From Embiotoca jacksoni (taxonomy: Eukaryota; Chordata; Actinopteri; Embiotocidae): 64,000 nt of DNA. This document shows positions 23,790-33,375 of the stretch, one piece after another. The stretch's first letter is position 1. Each line of letters begins with the position of its first letter. The position numbers were made by a program, and so were the translations under genes. The notes under the pieces were generated by a model. That model worked only from the letters and a program-made list of their open reading frames with translations, was not told the origin of the DNA and made no database searches. The stretch is taken from assembly GCA_022577435.1 (NCBI GenBank), contig JAKOON010000006.1:10910001-10974000 (forward strand), in the 5' to 3' direction.

Positions 23790-26100
23790 GGAGGCGTGCG
23801 CATGTGTGTGTAGATCTCACACACACACACACACACACACTTCAAATGTACTGCAGATGTTGCATTTAAACTTTAACAATAGTCACACAGGGGAGAAGAC
23901 ATGAGTGCTGTCTAAGTATGCAAACACACACACACACAAGGTTGATGTATACATGAATGCAGAGCAGCACTCTTTACTTTGACTATAGACACACTTGATA
24001 CAAATGACATTGTAGGAACAGCTGTGTAAGCGTTTAGACTGGCTAATGAGTGGAACAAATGGCAATAACCAGGGGAAATGAATATCACAATATCTGTTAA
24101 GAAACAGAAACTAGATTATTTCACTTGATGTTGATCACGTTGCACCAAATGGTAAAGGGTCATTTTACACTGTATTATAGCTCCCAGTATGTTTAAAAAA
24201 GTTTTTTTTTTTTTTTTTTTTTAAGTACACCAAGCTTCACATTAAATGATATTGCTTTGCCAGCCGAGAAAGACCCATAAACGTGGTGCTGTAGCTCAAT
24301 GGTTCCCAACCAACAAGGGAGAGGTTGCAACGGGAGTAGAAAAATATATTTATTTCTGCTACACATTGTTTATTTTTTATTATTCTTTGATTCTTTTATC
24401 TCCCCCCCCCCCCTTTTTAGCCTGATCAAATCTGCCCATTTAGGGCTTTAACGAGTTTCCAGATGCAGAAATCTGACTAATCACGGTCTTTGGTTGAACT
24501 GCTCGCATCCTGTAGATGCATTCAAACCGACAGACGGTCACAAATAAGAGACGTAGATTTGTTTTAAGGGGGTTTTGAGTGCGGAAGGTCGGGAGCCACT
24601 GCCGTGGATTCACTGGAGACGTACTGGGATATGTTCCTGTGAAAATAAGCACAAACGAGGCAGATACTAACGCTTGGCGGTGCTACACTTAAATTGTTGT
24701 CCGTTTCTCTAAGCTCATAGGCAGTTCATTAATGAAGAGAGAAAAACAAATAATCACCCTGAATTCAGACTCTCGGGCAGTGCAGGGTTTATTTTGTCGT
24801 AATAGTAAGATCTGCAAGTGACCCGACCCCCGAAAGAACAGAACCTCGGTGCCCCCACCCCCCCCCCCCGATGTTGTAGCTGCAACCCTGCCTGAGAGTC
24901 TGTGCTCGGGGTCTTAAAAGTCTCGCGCCCCCGCTACCGATTGAAGAACCCGGGTCTCGTCTCCGGCCCAGAAATTCAAGTAGAACAGGACACCACATGG
25001 AAACTCTGCACCTCTCTTACCTCACACTCGATCTCCTGCGCCGCTGCCAACACAAACCTCACTGACTATAATGTTGCGCTACGCTGCTCTGAACACACAC
25101 ACACACACACACACACCTGAAACCATGTGGTTACTTGTAGAGTCCCATGATGCATTTCTGCTACTCACCTAACACTGTGGCACTGGACACTTCTGATGAA
25201 CCTCTGTGCCATGTGAGGACACACACACACACACACTGGCAGTGCCAAATGGCGATTGAAGTAAGTTAACATGACTGTTTCTCACCCTTTTTTTTTTTTA
25301 TTATTGAAGCCATACCTGTTTGTTTCTACATGTTTACATGCATCCTCATCACCTTATTTAAAAGTGACAAAACACCGGAGATGATGAGAAGTCATGAAGA
25401 GCTCTGATTCTCGGCGTTCTACGAGATTGCACTTAAATTCCTGAATATTGCGTCATCAAGTCAAATCGGTGTGGTTATTGAGGCCCGCAGGTCGCTCTCG
25501 TCATATATTCCGACTGACTTTGATGTTGTTTATTTGCAAAACTTGAGGTTCAAAACATGAGCGGTCCGAGCCGTTTGGATCTCGGTTCTTTACCAAAGGT
25601 CAGCGTGACGGGTAAATTGCATTTCCCTTTGAAACACTGGAGTCAGACACTGCTGAGGTTTTTAGTCACTGTGTAGCATTGTGTTTACATCTGTATTTAA
25701 TGAAATACAGCTGAAGGATATATTTTATAGTCGTGTGGCTTCACGGTCAACACCGCTGATCCGTAGCCCCACATTTAACGTTTTGTCAAGTCTGGTCTTC
25801 CTCGGCTGCTCGCGTTCGACGATGCAGCTTCAGTCACGGGACGCAGACAGAATTACATCAGGCCGAACGCAGCGGTCATATCAAACACGCAAGATCTGAA
25901 CTTCGCAACCAACTCTGGATTTTAACCGACAACCGCTGTGAAGGTCAGAGGTAACGTTACGGTGTGCTACGAGGAGGACGATTTTTTTTTTTAAATGGGC
26001 GGGAATGCCGAGAGGCTTCATATCAGGTATTCTAGGTGTTACTTGTGTATTGTTGAAACTGTGATGAGCTGAAGAGTTTATCCTGCTGGTTGTAAATGTT

Positions 26101-26103
<3 letters not shown>

Positions 26104-26139
<36 letters not shown>
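26104..26139. repeat. (TG)n microsatellite
   Basis: TG dinucleotide run of about 18 units inside the inferred 3' UTR. Confidence 0.9.
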
Positions 26140-26140
<1 letters not shown>

Positions 26141-27208
26141 AGTGCTGTTTAAGGAGGTCATATTGAACTCCAGTATAATTTCACTGGTTTAAAGATGAGG
26201 GAATTCTTTCAGAGGGAATTTGCTTTGTAACGTGATAAGTCGAACTGGAGGGCACAGAGATCTCGTGACCTCCTTCTCCTCCTCATGTCCACTTGAATCT
26301 GTTTCTTGTTTTTTTTTTTAAGTCAGGTCTTGGCTTGCCGCCTCGCCTGCTAGTGTTTAGAGGCATAAAGACTGACTTGTTTTTGATACGACGTAAGTAT
26401 TAAACTGAAAAGATTTGGCATCCAGTACTTTAACATCAGTTCACTCTCACGGCATACGTTTGCCTTTTCGCCCCCACGATGAGATCCAGCAAAGAAGGGT
26501 GGGGTTGGGAGGGGGGGGGCACCTTTTACCGTCACCCGCTAGCTTGTCCCGTGTCTGTGTGGAGCAGCTGGTGTCTGTGGTTGATTGTGTTTTCATCCGT
26601 GCGCCTCCGAGCAGGAAGCATCACACTCGCGCCGCACGTTTGTTTTTTTTTAAAAAAAGTCCTTTCTAAAACATGTCTGTGCAGTTTTGTACGTATTTGC
26701 GGACACATGGTCTAAAGACTGATCACTGTAATGAAGGGAAGCTCCACTTTACTTTTGTACTTCAGAGTTTTAGAAGTTTAGTAGCCGTCTAAGAGGTTTA
26801 TATAGATTTTTATTGACTAGAAAATGAAGGGTGCAAATAATGGTAGATTTTATTCTTTTGTATGTAAATTGCCTTTCTTCATGTCAACAGAACTGTTGAG
26901 CTGAATGGTTACAAGGTCAAATTGAACACCGTAGGCTGAACTCGACGTGAACCAATTTTCTTTTGTTACTCTGGCTACGAGTCATTAAAATATCTCGTTT
27001 GGATATTAATTTATTGAAAATGAAGTGAGGCCTGTGTGAAGTCCTTTTTAAATGTCTCCATGAATCTCTTGAAATGAAGTAAATGGCGCGATCTCACTCG
27101 AGACCCAAATCTTGGCAGCTTGTTGTAAAATGTTTTCCATGTTTATTTTGACTTTCTCATAAACAAATGTGATTTTTGTGTAATTATTTCAATGCAATGT
27201 TTCATGTA

Positions 27209-27214
27209 AATAAA
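27209..27214 (+). terminator. AATAAA poly(A) signal of the prr36-like gene
   Basis: Canonical hexamer within TGTAAATAAAATG, followed by a T tract at 27220-27233 that would serve as the downstream U-rich element. It overlaps a TGTAAATA Pumilio-type motif at 27205-27212. Confidence 0.6.
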
Positions 27215-27237
27215 ATGCTTTTTTTTTTTTTTTAAAT

Positions 27238-27243
27238 TTTATT
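27238..27243 (-). terminator. AATAAA poly(A) signal of the C19orf67-like gene
   Basis: TTTATT on the plus strand reads AATAAA on the minus strand. It lies about 450 bases after the stop codon of the converging gene. Cleavage 10-30 bases further on would fall inside the end of the opposing gene. Confidence 0.5.
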
Positions 27244-27695
27244 ATTAACGTGTCTGGACTTTAATATAACATGACAATCTGTATACAAAAATTCAAAACT
27301 TGGGTCTTAAATCTTTTAAAACATTCAAAATCAACACAACTATTTAAGACTGTAAAACTGCTTTGAACGTCGGCCAAAATCTAAAATTAAAACGCAAATC
27401 TCCGTCTTAAAAGCTTTCAGGCAAACTTTCCGCCATTCCTCAACCAACAAGTCACAATACGAGTGTCGTGTTTACACGAGTGGAGGTTTTTCCTTCTCTG
27501 GAACCAGATGTTCAACCTTCTAGAATCTGTCATCGGCTGGAAACACATTTACATAAAACAATCTGCAGGGTTTATCTGCAACGTACCGAGCGAGTCGATC
27601 CGGAGCCGGCGTGTCCAAATGCTTTATATCTGCCACGATGGAAAGACGTGACGTCATTTGCGCACTAATCCGCCCTCCCTCCGGCAGGTCTTGCG
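27244..27695 (-). other. Inferred 3' UTR of c19orf67
   Basis: About 450 bases between the stop codon and the minus-strand AATAAA at 27243-27238. No other feature is seen. Confidence 0.5.
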
Positions 27696-27822
27696 TCAGT
27701 CCGCGGTCTGGTTCGACGACAGCAGCTGCTGCAGGCAGTATGTGGCGCTGCAGCTCGTCGGCTCGTCGCTGCCCAGAAACACCAGGCTGTGATATTTGGC
27801 CTGAGGGACCCTGCACACGATC
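27696..27822 (-). CDS. c19orf67: c19orf67 exon 7 (terminal)
   Basis: Begins after GTTTCAG, completing Trp to give DIYDW-IVCRVPQ, and runs through YHSLVFLGSDEPTS to the end SSNQTAD. Stop TGA at 27698-27696. Confidence 0.88.
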
Positions 27823-29052
27823 CTGAAACGACGACGACCGTAGACGAGTCCGTCAGCGTGAGAAACGGTCAAATCGGAATGCAGAGATGGGGATTCACCT
27901 ACCAGTCGTATATATCCTCCGTGTTGGGGTCCGGGTTCACCTGCACCCACTGACCGATGGACCACATCCTCACCACGTCCCTGTAAGGGACACGTTGGCT
28001 GTCCCTGTCCGCCTCCGCGTGCGCACTGGGAACGTCCTCGTAGCACAGGAAGTAACTTTAAAAAAAAAAAAAAAAAAAGGGGGACAAAAACGCAGAGAGT
28101 CGGAACAGTTTGACAATTAGAGACCCAAGCGATTGCGATCAAAATATTAACACCAAGAAAAGGAAAGGTGGAGATGCGACTACGCTCACTAGTCGGGGTC
28201 GCCGACCGTCACCGCTTCTCTCGCCTCACTCTCCCCCGCCGCCGCCGCCGCCGGCTGCTGCTGGTCGTCTCGGAGACGCTCCACGTTCCAGCGCATGCGT
28301 TTGTACAGTCCGGTGTCCACCGAGGACAGGTACGCCGTCGGCTTGCAGTAACGGAAGATGGTCATCCTCAGGCAGCCGAGCTGACTCTGGCCGATGCAGA
28401 AGTGAGACACGCTGGGAACGCAAAGAGGGCGAGGACAGTTGGACGAGAAAGGACGTCGCACACTTACAATGTGGAAACTGCAAAGTTCAAGAGTGATTAG
28501 CTTGTGCCACTGCGCCTCCGGGCTTACAAAGGCGTCGCTGGTGTATAATGCGGCAGTTTATATATTCAAGTATTTAGTATCTTCACGGTTAGCGGTCCAG
28601 TTGTCTTTATAGCCGACTAAATTGATGACTCTGTGTCCTGTTGCGTTATACTCCTTCTACTGTACCAGATTTAAAACCCAGCAAACAGAAAAATAAACAC
28701 AACTATACATCTTCCTCGAGGAGCTTTGTGATCTCGTTGCCTGATAATAAAAAAAAATAAATAAAAAAATAAAAAGATTTAACAGGTAAACGAGGGAAGA
28801 GCGACGGAGAAGGACATGCAAACATGCAACAGGTGTCGTGTGCGCAGAAAAGAGCAACATGGTCAAATTACAGCGCAGGAAAACCAGGAAAGCGGAATAA
28901 TGGACCGTCAACACAACAACGTGTGCAGGTCTGCGTGAGTGTGTACTTGTTGGGCTCGCTCTCGTCCAGACAGAGAAGATTGTAGCTGGCGTAGGTCAAC
29001 ACCAGCTGCTCCAACCTGTCACACAGCTGCTGAGAGAAGTCCAACAGCTGCA

Positions 29053-29103
<51 letters not shown>

Positions 29104-30786
29104 GAAGTTCTAACCCTTGTTGTTTTCATTCAGTGAACAGAAACGGCCTCCCATCCGGCAGCAGACATGAATGGTTCGTCCCGACAACTGATCGCGTCAA
29201 CAAACCCCCACATAAAGTGTCCCGTGTCATCTGTCAGGCACATCATTTCACATCATTTCACATCATTTCACATCATTTCACAGTTAAAAAGGATCCAATT
29301 CAAAATCGTTTGAGATGTCCCAGTTTGTGGTTTTCGGTCAAAGCCAGCCATTTGAGCATTTATATGAATCTAGCTTTAAAAAAAAATTTTTTTAAAAAGC
29401 TACACTACAATTTGGGTTCCATCTGTAGTATACGGCTACAACTAGTTATTTATTTCCAGTAGTTTAGAACTCCATCAAAACAAACCTGCGGTGTCTTTAA
29501 GACAAACAAGCATTTTTGACGTTATTCCGATCTACCCGCCGATAACGAATCTGGACACAATTGGCCGATGGCAGCGAGATACCAAGCAAGGCCTCGACCG
29601 TCGGGAGCAAGTGAGGGACGTCTGGGCCCCGGCGCCCGGCCGTGGACATGTGGACATGAGGCACTGGGGACGGAAGCGGCCAACACTTTGACTCGCGCTC
29701 TACGTCCTGAGCTACAGCTGCCCCCGAGCAACTGCAACAAAGTGAGACACGTGGGACGCTGCGGAGGCCTAAAATGATAAAGCTCCATTACCACATGACG
29801 ACGTCCATGTCTGGACGGACGGCCGGCCGGGAAACCTCAGTTGGACGTCGTACCCTCTCTACCACGCTGATCAACGCGATATCGCAGAATCCACGAACCG
29901 TCTCGCCTCCAGTGACACGAGGTCTTTCCTTCTAAACGCGCCGACAGCGTCTACCAAGTTTCGTTCTCGGCATGCAGCGTTTGACACGTAAAAAGACAGC
30001 CGGTGGAGCCATTGAATTTTTATGCGACGATCAAATTCCTGCCTCCTTTTCTCCCGCCGATGCGTCTCCGCCGAGCTACAGAAGCCGCGGTTCGCCGTCA
30101 CACCGACGGACAATCGATCGCCGCCGGGGGGGGGGGAATATTCGGGTAAATCTACCGTTGAGGGGGGAAAAAAAAAAAAAAAAAACATTTACCCTCCTGG
30201 AAAGGTCGACGGGCAAGCGGGCGTGCTGGAACGCGGGGCTCCTGGCGGTGGATTCCAGGTGGTTAAAGAAAGGCTGACAGGTGTACAGGAAACTTGGCAC
30301 CGCAGCAGCCAAAGTGTCTCCCTGTATTTGGCCTTGCCTGTCAGGAGGAAAAAAAAAAAAAAAACCCAGAAAACTTCAGGAAGCATCCGAGATGAAACCG
30401 GTGCACTGCCACGGGAGATACCTGGTGGTGAGGAAGTCGTGCAAGTCATCCGCTTTGTTCATGAGGAACTGGAGCTGCAGCTGCATGGAGTGGATGCTCC
30501 CCTGCAGCCGTCTGGTCTCCAGGCAGCTGAAGCTCCGGCTACCAGAGGAGGACGCCAGAGCAACGTCAGCCAACAACAGCAGCGGCTCCTCCACCTCTGA
30601 AACGCCAGATAAAATGTACATAAACAGACGGTGAAGGAAGATGACGCGCGCTCAACCGCACAATATTCATTCAGAAATAATGTCGTCAAATTCAGAGGAA
30701 GGTGTTCATCTGCTCGATCGGACCCCGAATTTGAGTAAAATAAAGTTTCAAATTCGTCTCTTACATCTTCGGAGCGTGTTATTATA

Positions 30787-30824
<38 letters not shown>

Positions 30825-30981
30825 TACCCGTGTGTCTGAGGTTCTGCAGAGTCTCTGCGACGTGGGACTCCTCCGTGTCCTCGTCCTCCTCCCGCTTGTC
30901 TCCCGACACGTGCTGTCCCGACGGCGAGAGCTCCACGTGCATCTCGACCTGAACTTCGGTGTCCGACATGCTGTCCGACAT
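27696..30981 (-). CDS. c19orf67: UPF0575 family protein, C19orf67 ortholog, seven exons, 358 aa
   Basis: The coding exons, in transcript order, are 30981-30828, 30596-30422, 30337-30193, 29047-28947, 28411-28190, 28055-27903 and 27822-27696. All junctions are GT-AG, the phases fit, and 1077 bases give 358 residues plus a stop. From memory the human protein is also about 358 residues and shares blocks such as NKADDLHDFL, VPSFLYTCQPFF, CDRLEQLVLTYAS, IFRYCKPTAYLSS, LYKRMRWNVE, YYFLCYED, MWSIGQWVQ and DIYDWIVC. The N-terminus is acidic and poorly conserved. I see no signal peptide or membrane segment, so a soluble intracellular protein is likely. Function is unknown. The start is set by an in-frame TGA upstream, although a second ATG four codons later is possible. 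It converges with the prr36-like gene. Confidence 0.88.
27903..28055 (-). CDS. c19orf67: c19orf67 exon 6
   Basis: Follows a long T tract and AAAG acceptor. It rebuilds Tyr across the junction to give DYYFLCYED and continues to VVRMWSIGQWVQ and NTEDIYDW, ending GACTG|GTAGGTG. The next intron is 80 bases. Confidence 0.88.
28190..28411 (-). CDS. c19orf67: c19orf67 exon 5
   Basis: Starts after TTCCCAG and ends GACTA|GTGAGC. It carries VSHFCIGQSQLG, the conserved IFRYCKPTAY, LYKRMRWNVE, and a poly-Ala linker coded by GCC-type repeats (about 28233-28256) not present in the human protein as I recall it. Confidence 0.88.
28947..29047 (-). CDS. c19orf67: c19orf67 exon 4
   Basis: A 101-base exon encoding LLDFSQQLCDRLEQL and LTYASYNLLCLDESEPN. 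It joins in phase 0 to exon 3 (SRR-LLDF) and leaves in phase 2 through AACAA|GTACAC. The RLEQLVL-YAS block is strongly conserved in UPF0575. Confidence 0.85.
29056..29099. repeat. (CA)n microsatellite beside a splice acceptor
   Basis: On the minus strand this is a TG run ending in GCGCGTGCAG, so it takes the place of a normal polypyrimidine tract next to the exon 4 acceptor of c19orf67. Confidence 0.9.
29241..29280. repeat. Tandem repeat CATCATTTCA x 4
   Basis: Four perfect copies of a 10-base unit in c19orf67 intron 3. Confidence 0.95.
30193..30337 (-). CDS. c19orf67: c19orf67 exon 3
   Basis: A 145-base exon after CCTGACAG, ending GGAGG|GTAAAT in phase 0. It encodes GQIQGDTLAAAVPSFLYTC and PVDLSRR, aligning with the family's MPTFLQMCEPYF region. 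The donor is followed by a long T run on the minus strand. Confidence 0.85.
30422..30596 (-). CDS. c19orf67: c19orf67 exon 2
   Basis: Runs from acceptor GTTTCAG to donor CCAG|GTATCT. It completes a Glu codon with exon 1 and holds the LQLQFLMNKADDLHDF block shared with the UPF0575 family. The next intron is only 84 bases. Confidence 0.85.
30782..30820. repeat. (ATT)n trinucleotide microsatellite
   Basis: About 13 ATT/TTA units in c19orf67 intron 1, only a few bases downstream (on the minus strand) of the exon 1 donor. Confidence 0.95.
30828..30981 (-). CDS. c19orf67: c19orf67 exon 1
   Basis: Encodes about 51 residues, from MSDSMSDTEV to LQNLRHT, rich in Glu, Asp and Ser. The ATG at 30981-30979 is followed by a second ATG at 30969-30967 within a tandem 12-base repeat. 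The donor is ACGG|GTAATG. The intron that follows starts at once with an ATT/AAT repeat. Confidence 0.8.
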
Positions 30982-30999
30982 GCTGTCGGGGACAGTTTT

Positions 31000-31924
31000 A
31001 GGTCGGGAACTCGTCGGAAAATTAACCTTAAGTCACCGACCAATGTGTGACGCGTGTACCGTCTCCGGTTTGACTAACGTCTCGCTTAGCATCCGGCTAG
31101 TAACCGGGCGATGCAAACTAGAAACAACCTCAGATGTAAACGAGTCGGCCCGCTGTTTTTATTTTTCCTTTTTACAAATTAAACTACACGATAATTCAAT
31201 GTCAATTCACGCTGCGGTCACTTAAATATAACGTGTTTTTTTTTTTAAAAAGAGCCCGTGTTAACATTATCTACCCAGTTCGCTGTATACCTTTTAGCCG
31301 TTACCGCTCCTCTTGAGTGACTTCCTGTTTGTAACCTGTTTTTTTTTTTTTGTTGTTGTTTTTTGTTTTGTAAATTGTACTGTTTGCTTTAGTGTGTGGT
31401 CTTCAGTACCATTATCACTTAATTAGATAATGTTCTTTTGAATTAATTATTTTTTTTAATCTTACTTTAATTGTTTTATCAAACTCATTTAACTGAATAC
31501 ATTTGATTTTTTTTAATTATTATTATTATTAACAAATGAAATAAACTGGGCAATAAAGATGAAAAATCCTTCATGTTAAATTTTATCTAGGCGGGGTAAA
31601 TCTCACAGCAGTATTCAACACTGATTACTGTCAAACTTGAATTAAAAGTTGTTCATTTTTACATGAATTAAGATTGAAATGTTTTTGATTTTTAAAGCAC
31701 AACCACAAAACAAAAACCCCACAAAAGAAACCAGAAGTATGTAGATGTAGTGAAGGAAAAATGTTCTCAATCTCAACCCCAAACCAAGTCTACTTTCATT
31801 TCAACTCCATGATGAATGATGATACAACAGTGCTGTTTACAGGTTTTGTCAGAATGGTTTCTGAAAGCATTTCTGTGCAGTGCGAAGATGCAAAGCAGCA
31901 GAATAAATATCATATTCTACATAC
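31000..31924. other. AT-rich intergenic stretch
   Basis: Upstream of c19orf67 and presumably holding its promoter near 31000-31330, where an unmarked GC-richer patch occurs. I see no TATA box at a convincing position and no coding exon. The remainder is T-rich and AT-rich. Confidence 0.4.
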
Positions 31925-32158
31925 AAAGGGAACACTTAAACAACACGATGTAACTCCAAGTCAATCACACTTCTGGGAAATCAACCTGTCCAGTTAGGAA
32001 GCAACACTGATTGTGAATCAATTTCACCTGCTGTTGTGCAAATGGAACAGACAACAGGTGGAAATGAGGCAATTAGCAAGACAACCCCTATAAAGGAACG
32101 GTTCTGCAGGTGGTGACCACAGACCATTTCTCTGTCCTTTTGCATTTTGCCAGTGCCC

Positions 32159-32166
32159 TCACCACT
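32159..32166. repeat. Left target-site duplication of the hAT element
   Basis: TCACCACT, identical to the copy at 33359-33366. Confidence 0.92.
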
Positions 32167-33358
32167 GTAGTGATGGTGAGATGAAGCCTCATGAGGCATC
32201 GAACCACTTCAGCCAATTGGTTCGAGAAAGGGTTCATTACTCGAAGCTTCGTGTGCACACGAAACCACCTACTGGCCAAGTGTATAATCACAGGCAGCTG
32301 TATCTGAACCACATGTGATGCATTGAATTTTTGTGTCTGTTATGGCTGTTGGGAATGACTATGAATTACAAAAATGTATGACCAAATAATTTCTGTACAT
32401 AAATTATCACATATGTGCATAATAAAATATTTTTTGAATGTATTCTGTGTGTGTAAATTTTCCCAAAATGGTAGTATCATATGATATGGCAGGTTGTGTA
32501 ATAATGTTTTTCTGTCACTTTAGGAAAATGGCATGGGCTTAAGCAGGCAGAGGACAGTGAAAGTGCTTGAGGAACTAGGAAGAGGGGACTGAATATGCTT
32601 GTGTAACTTGGACAATGATGTACAGGACAGGGGACATTTTATTCATTTTTATTCAGAAATAACAGTTTCTCAACAGTTTTTGGTTTTGTGGATGTCCACA
32701 TGTCAGAAGTAAGGCTAACAGCAGCCACCTTTTCCACTTTAGCCTTAGCCTTCTCCATAGCTGACTCATACTTGGCCTCCACCATGGCCTTCAGAGCCTA
32801 AAGGAAAAAATATATAGTGCTGAACTGTGAGACACAATAAAGTACTCATTTGTTTCATGCATGCACCCATACATACCTGCCTTGTAGGGAGAACATAATT
32901 AGGATCCAGTTTGGACACAAATGCCCTGAATCCAACATCATCCACAATACTGAAGGGCTGTGTGTCCTTCACTATCATGGAGACGAGGGCTTCATCCAGC
33001 TCTTGTTTTCTGGTGGCTGGTTAAAAGAGAATAAATACAGTGTCTGTTACCTGTCTTTATTTGCACAATAAACAAAAGTGAACAGGGAAAAATTGTGATG
33101 GTGCATTTGTAATATTGTAATGACTTACCTTGGCTGGGTGAAGCTCCAGTTTCCTCCTTATTCTCATGCAAGGCACGGTAACGCCACAGCATGGATGAGG
33201 TGTTGTTATTGTACCCCAACTCCTTGGAGCACAATAAACACCTCACCTTTGAATAAAATAAGAAACTGTGAAAAAGCCTCGACACGCGCTTCGAGGAAAC
33301 GCCCCCTCCATTACTCGACACAGCTTCGAAGCGTCGGCACACCTGGTAACATCACTAC
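32167..33358 (-). mobile_element. hAT DNA transposon nested in the Tc1 element
   Basis: The element is 1192 bp, with terminal inverted repeats GTAGTGATG (32167-32175) and CATCACTAC (33350-33358). It is flanked by perfect 8-bp direct repeats TCACCACT (32159-32166 and 33359-33366), the hallmark of hAT insertion. Subterminal copies of CATTACTCGA and CGAAGC-type motifs lie near both ends, as expected for transposase binding sites. It carries remnants of a BED-finger transposase on the minus strand. It entered the Tc1 element just upstream of that element's transposase start. Confidence 0.92.
32639..33246 (-). pseudogene. Truncated hAT (ZBED-like) transposase, three exons
   Basis: Exons 33246-33129, 33016-32877 and 32797-32639 join in phase at good GT-AG sites. 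The first holds a BED-type zinc finger (VRCLLCSKELGYNNNTSSM), in which the usual first His seems replaced (RYRALH). The second holds MIVKDTQPFSIVDDVGFRAF and DPNYVLPTRQ, typical of the segment after the finger. The third reaches LTSDMWTS, the motif with the first catalytic Asp of hAT enzymes, then runs into unrelated residues and stops. The main catalytic domain and the dimerisation region are missing, so the copy is inactive. Confidence 0.85.
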
Positions 33359-33366
33359 TCACCACT
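33359..33366. repeat. Right target-site duplication of the hAT element
   Basis: TCACCACT, identical to the copy at 32159-32166. Confidence 0.92.
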
Positions 33367-33375
33367 AGAGGTAGC

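Larger units (their letters stand above)
23790..27235 (+). other. Probable long 3' UTR of the prr36-like gene
   Basis: About 3.4 kb without a credible coding exon between the TGA at 23789 and an AATAAA at 27209-27214. It contains CA/TG microsatellites (23818-23840, 25089-25113, 26104-26139), T-rich stretches and several TGTAAATA-like motifs. The length fits a brain-type 3' UTR, but only transcript data can show that it is one unit. Confidence 0.5.

Noticed and set aside
29221..29282. CRISPR-like regular repeat (CATCATTTCA)
   Set aside because: Four direct 10-base copies without spacers, in an animal intron; a simple tandem repeat.
33268..33375. Extension of the Tc1 transposase frame upstream of 33376
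   Set aside because: These codons lie in the end of the nested hAT element and its target duplication, so they are not part of the original gene.
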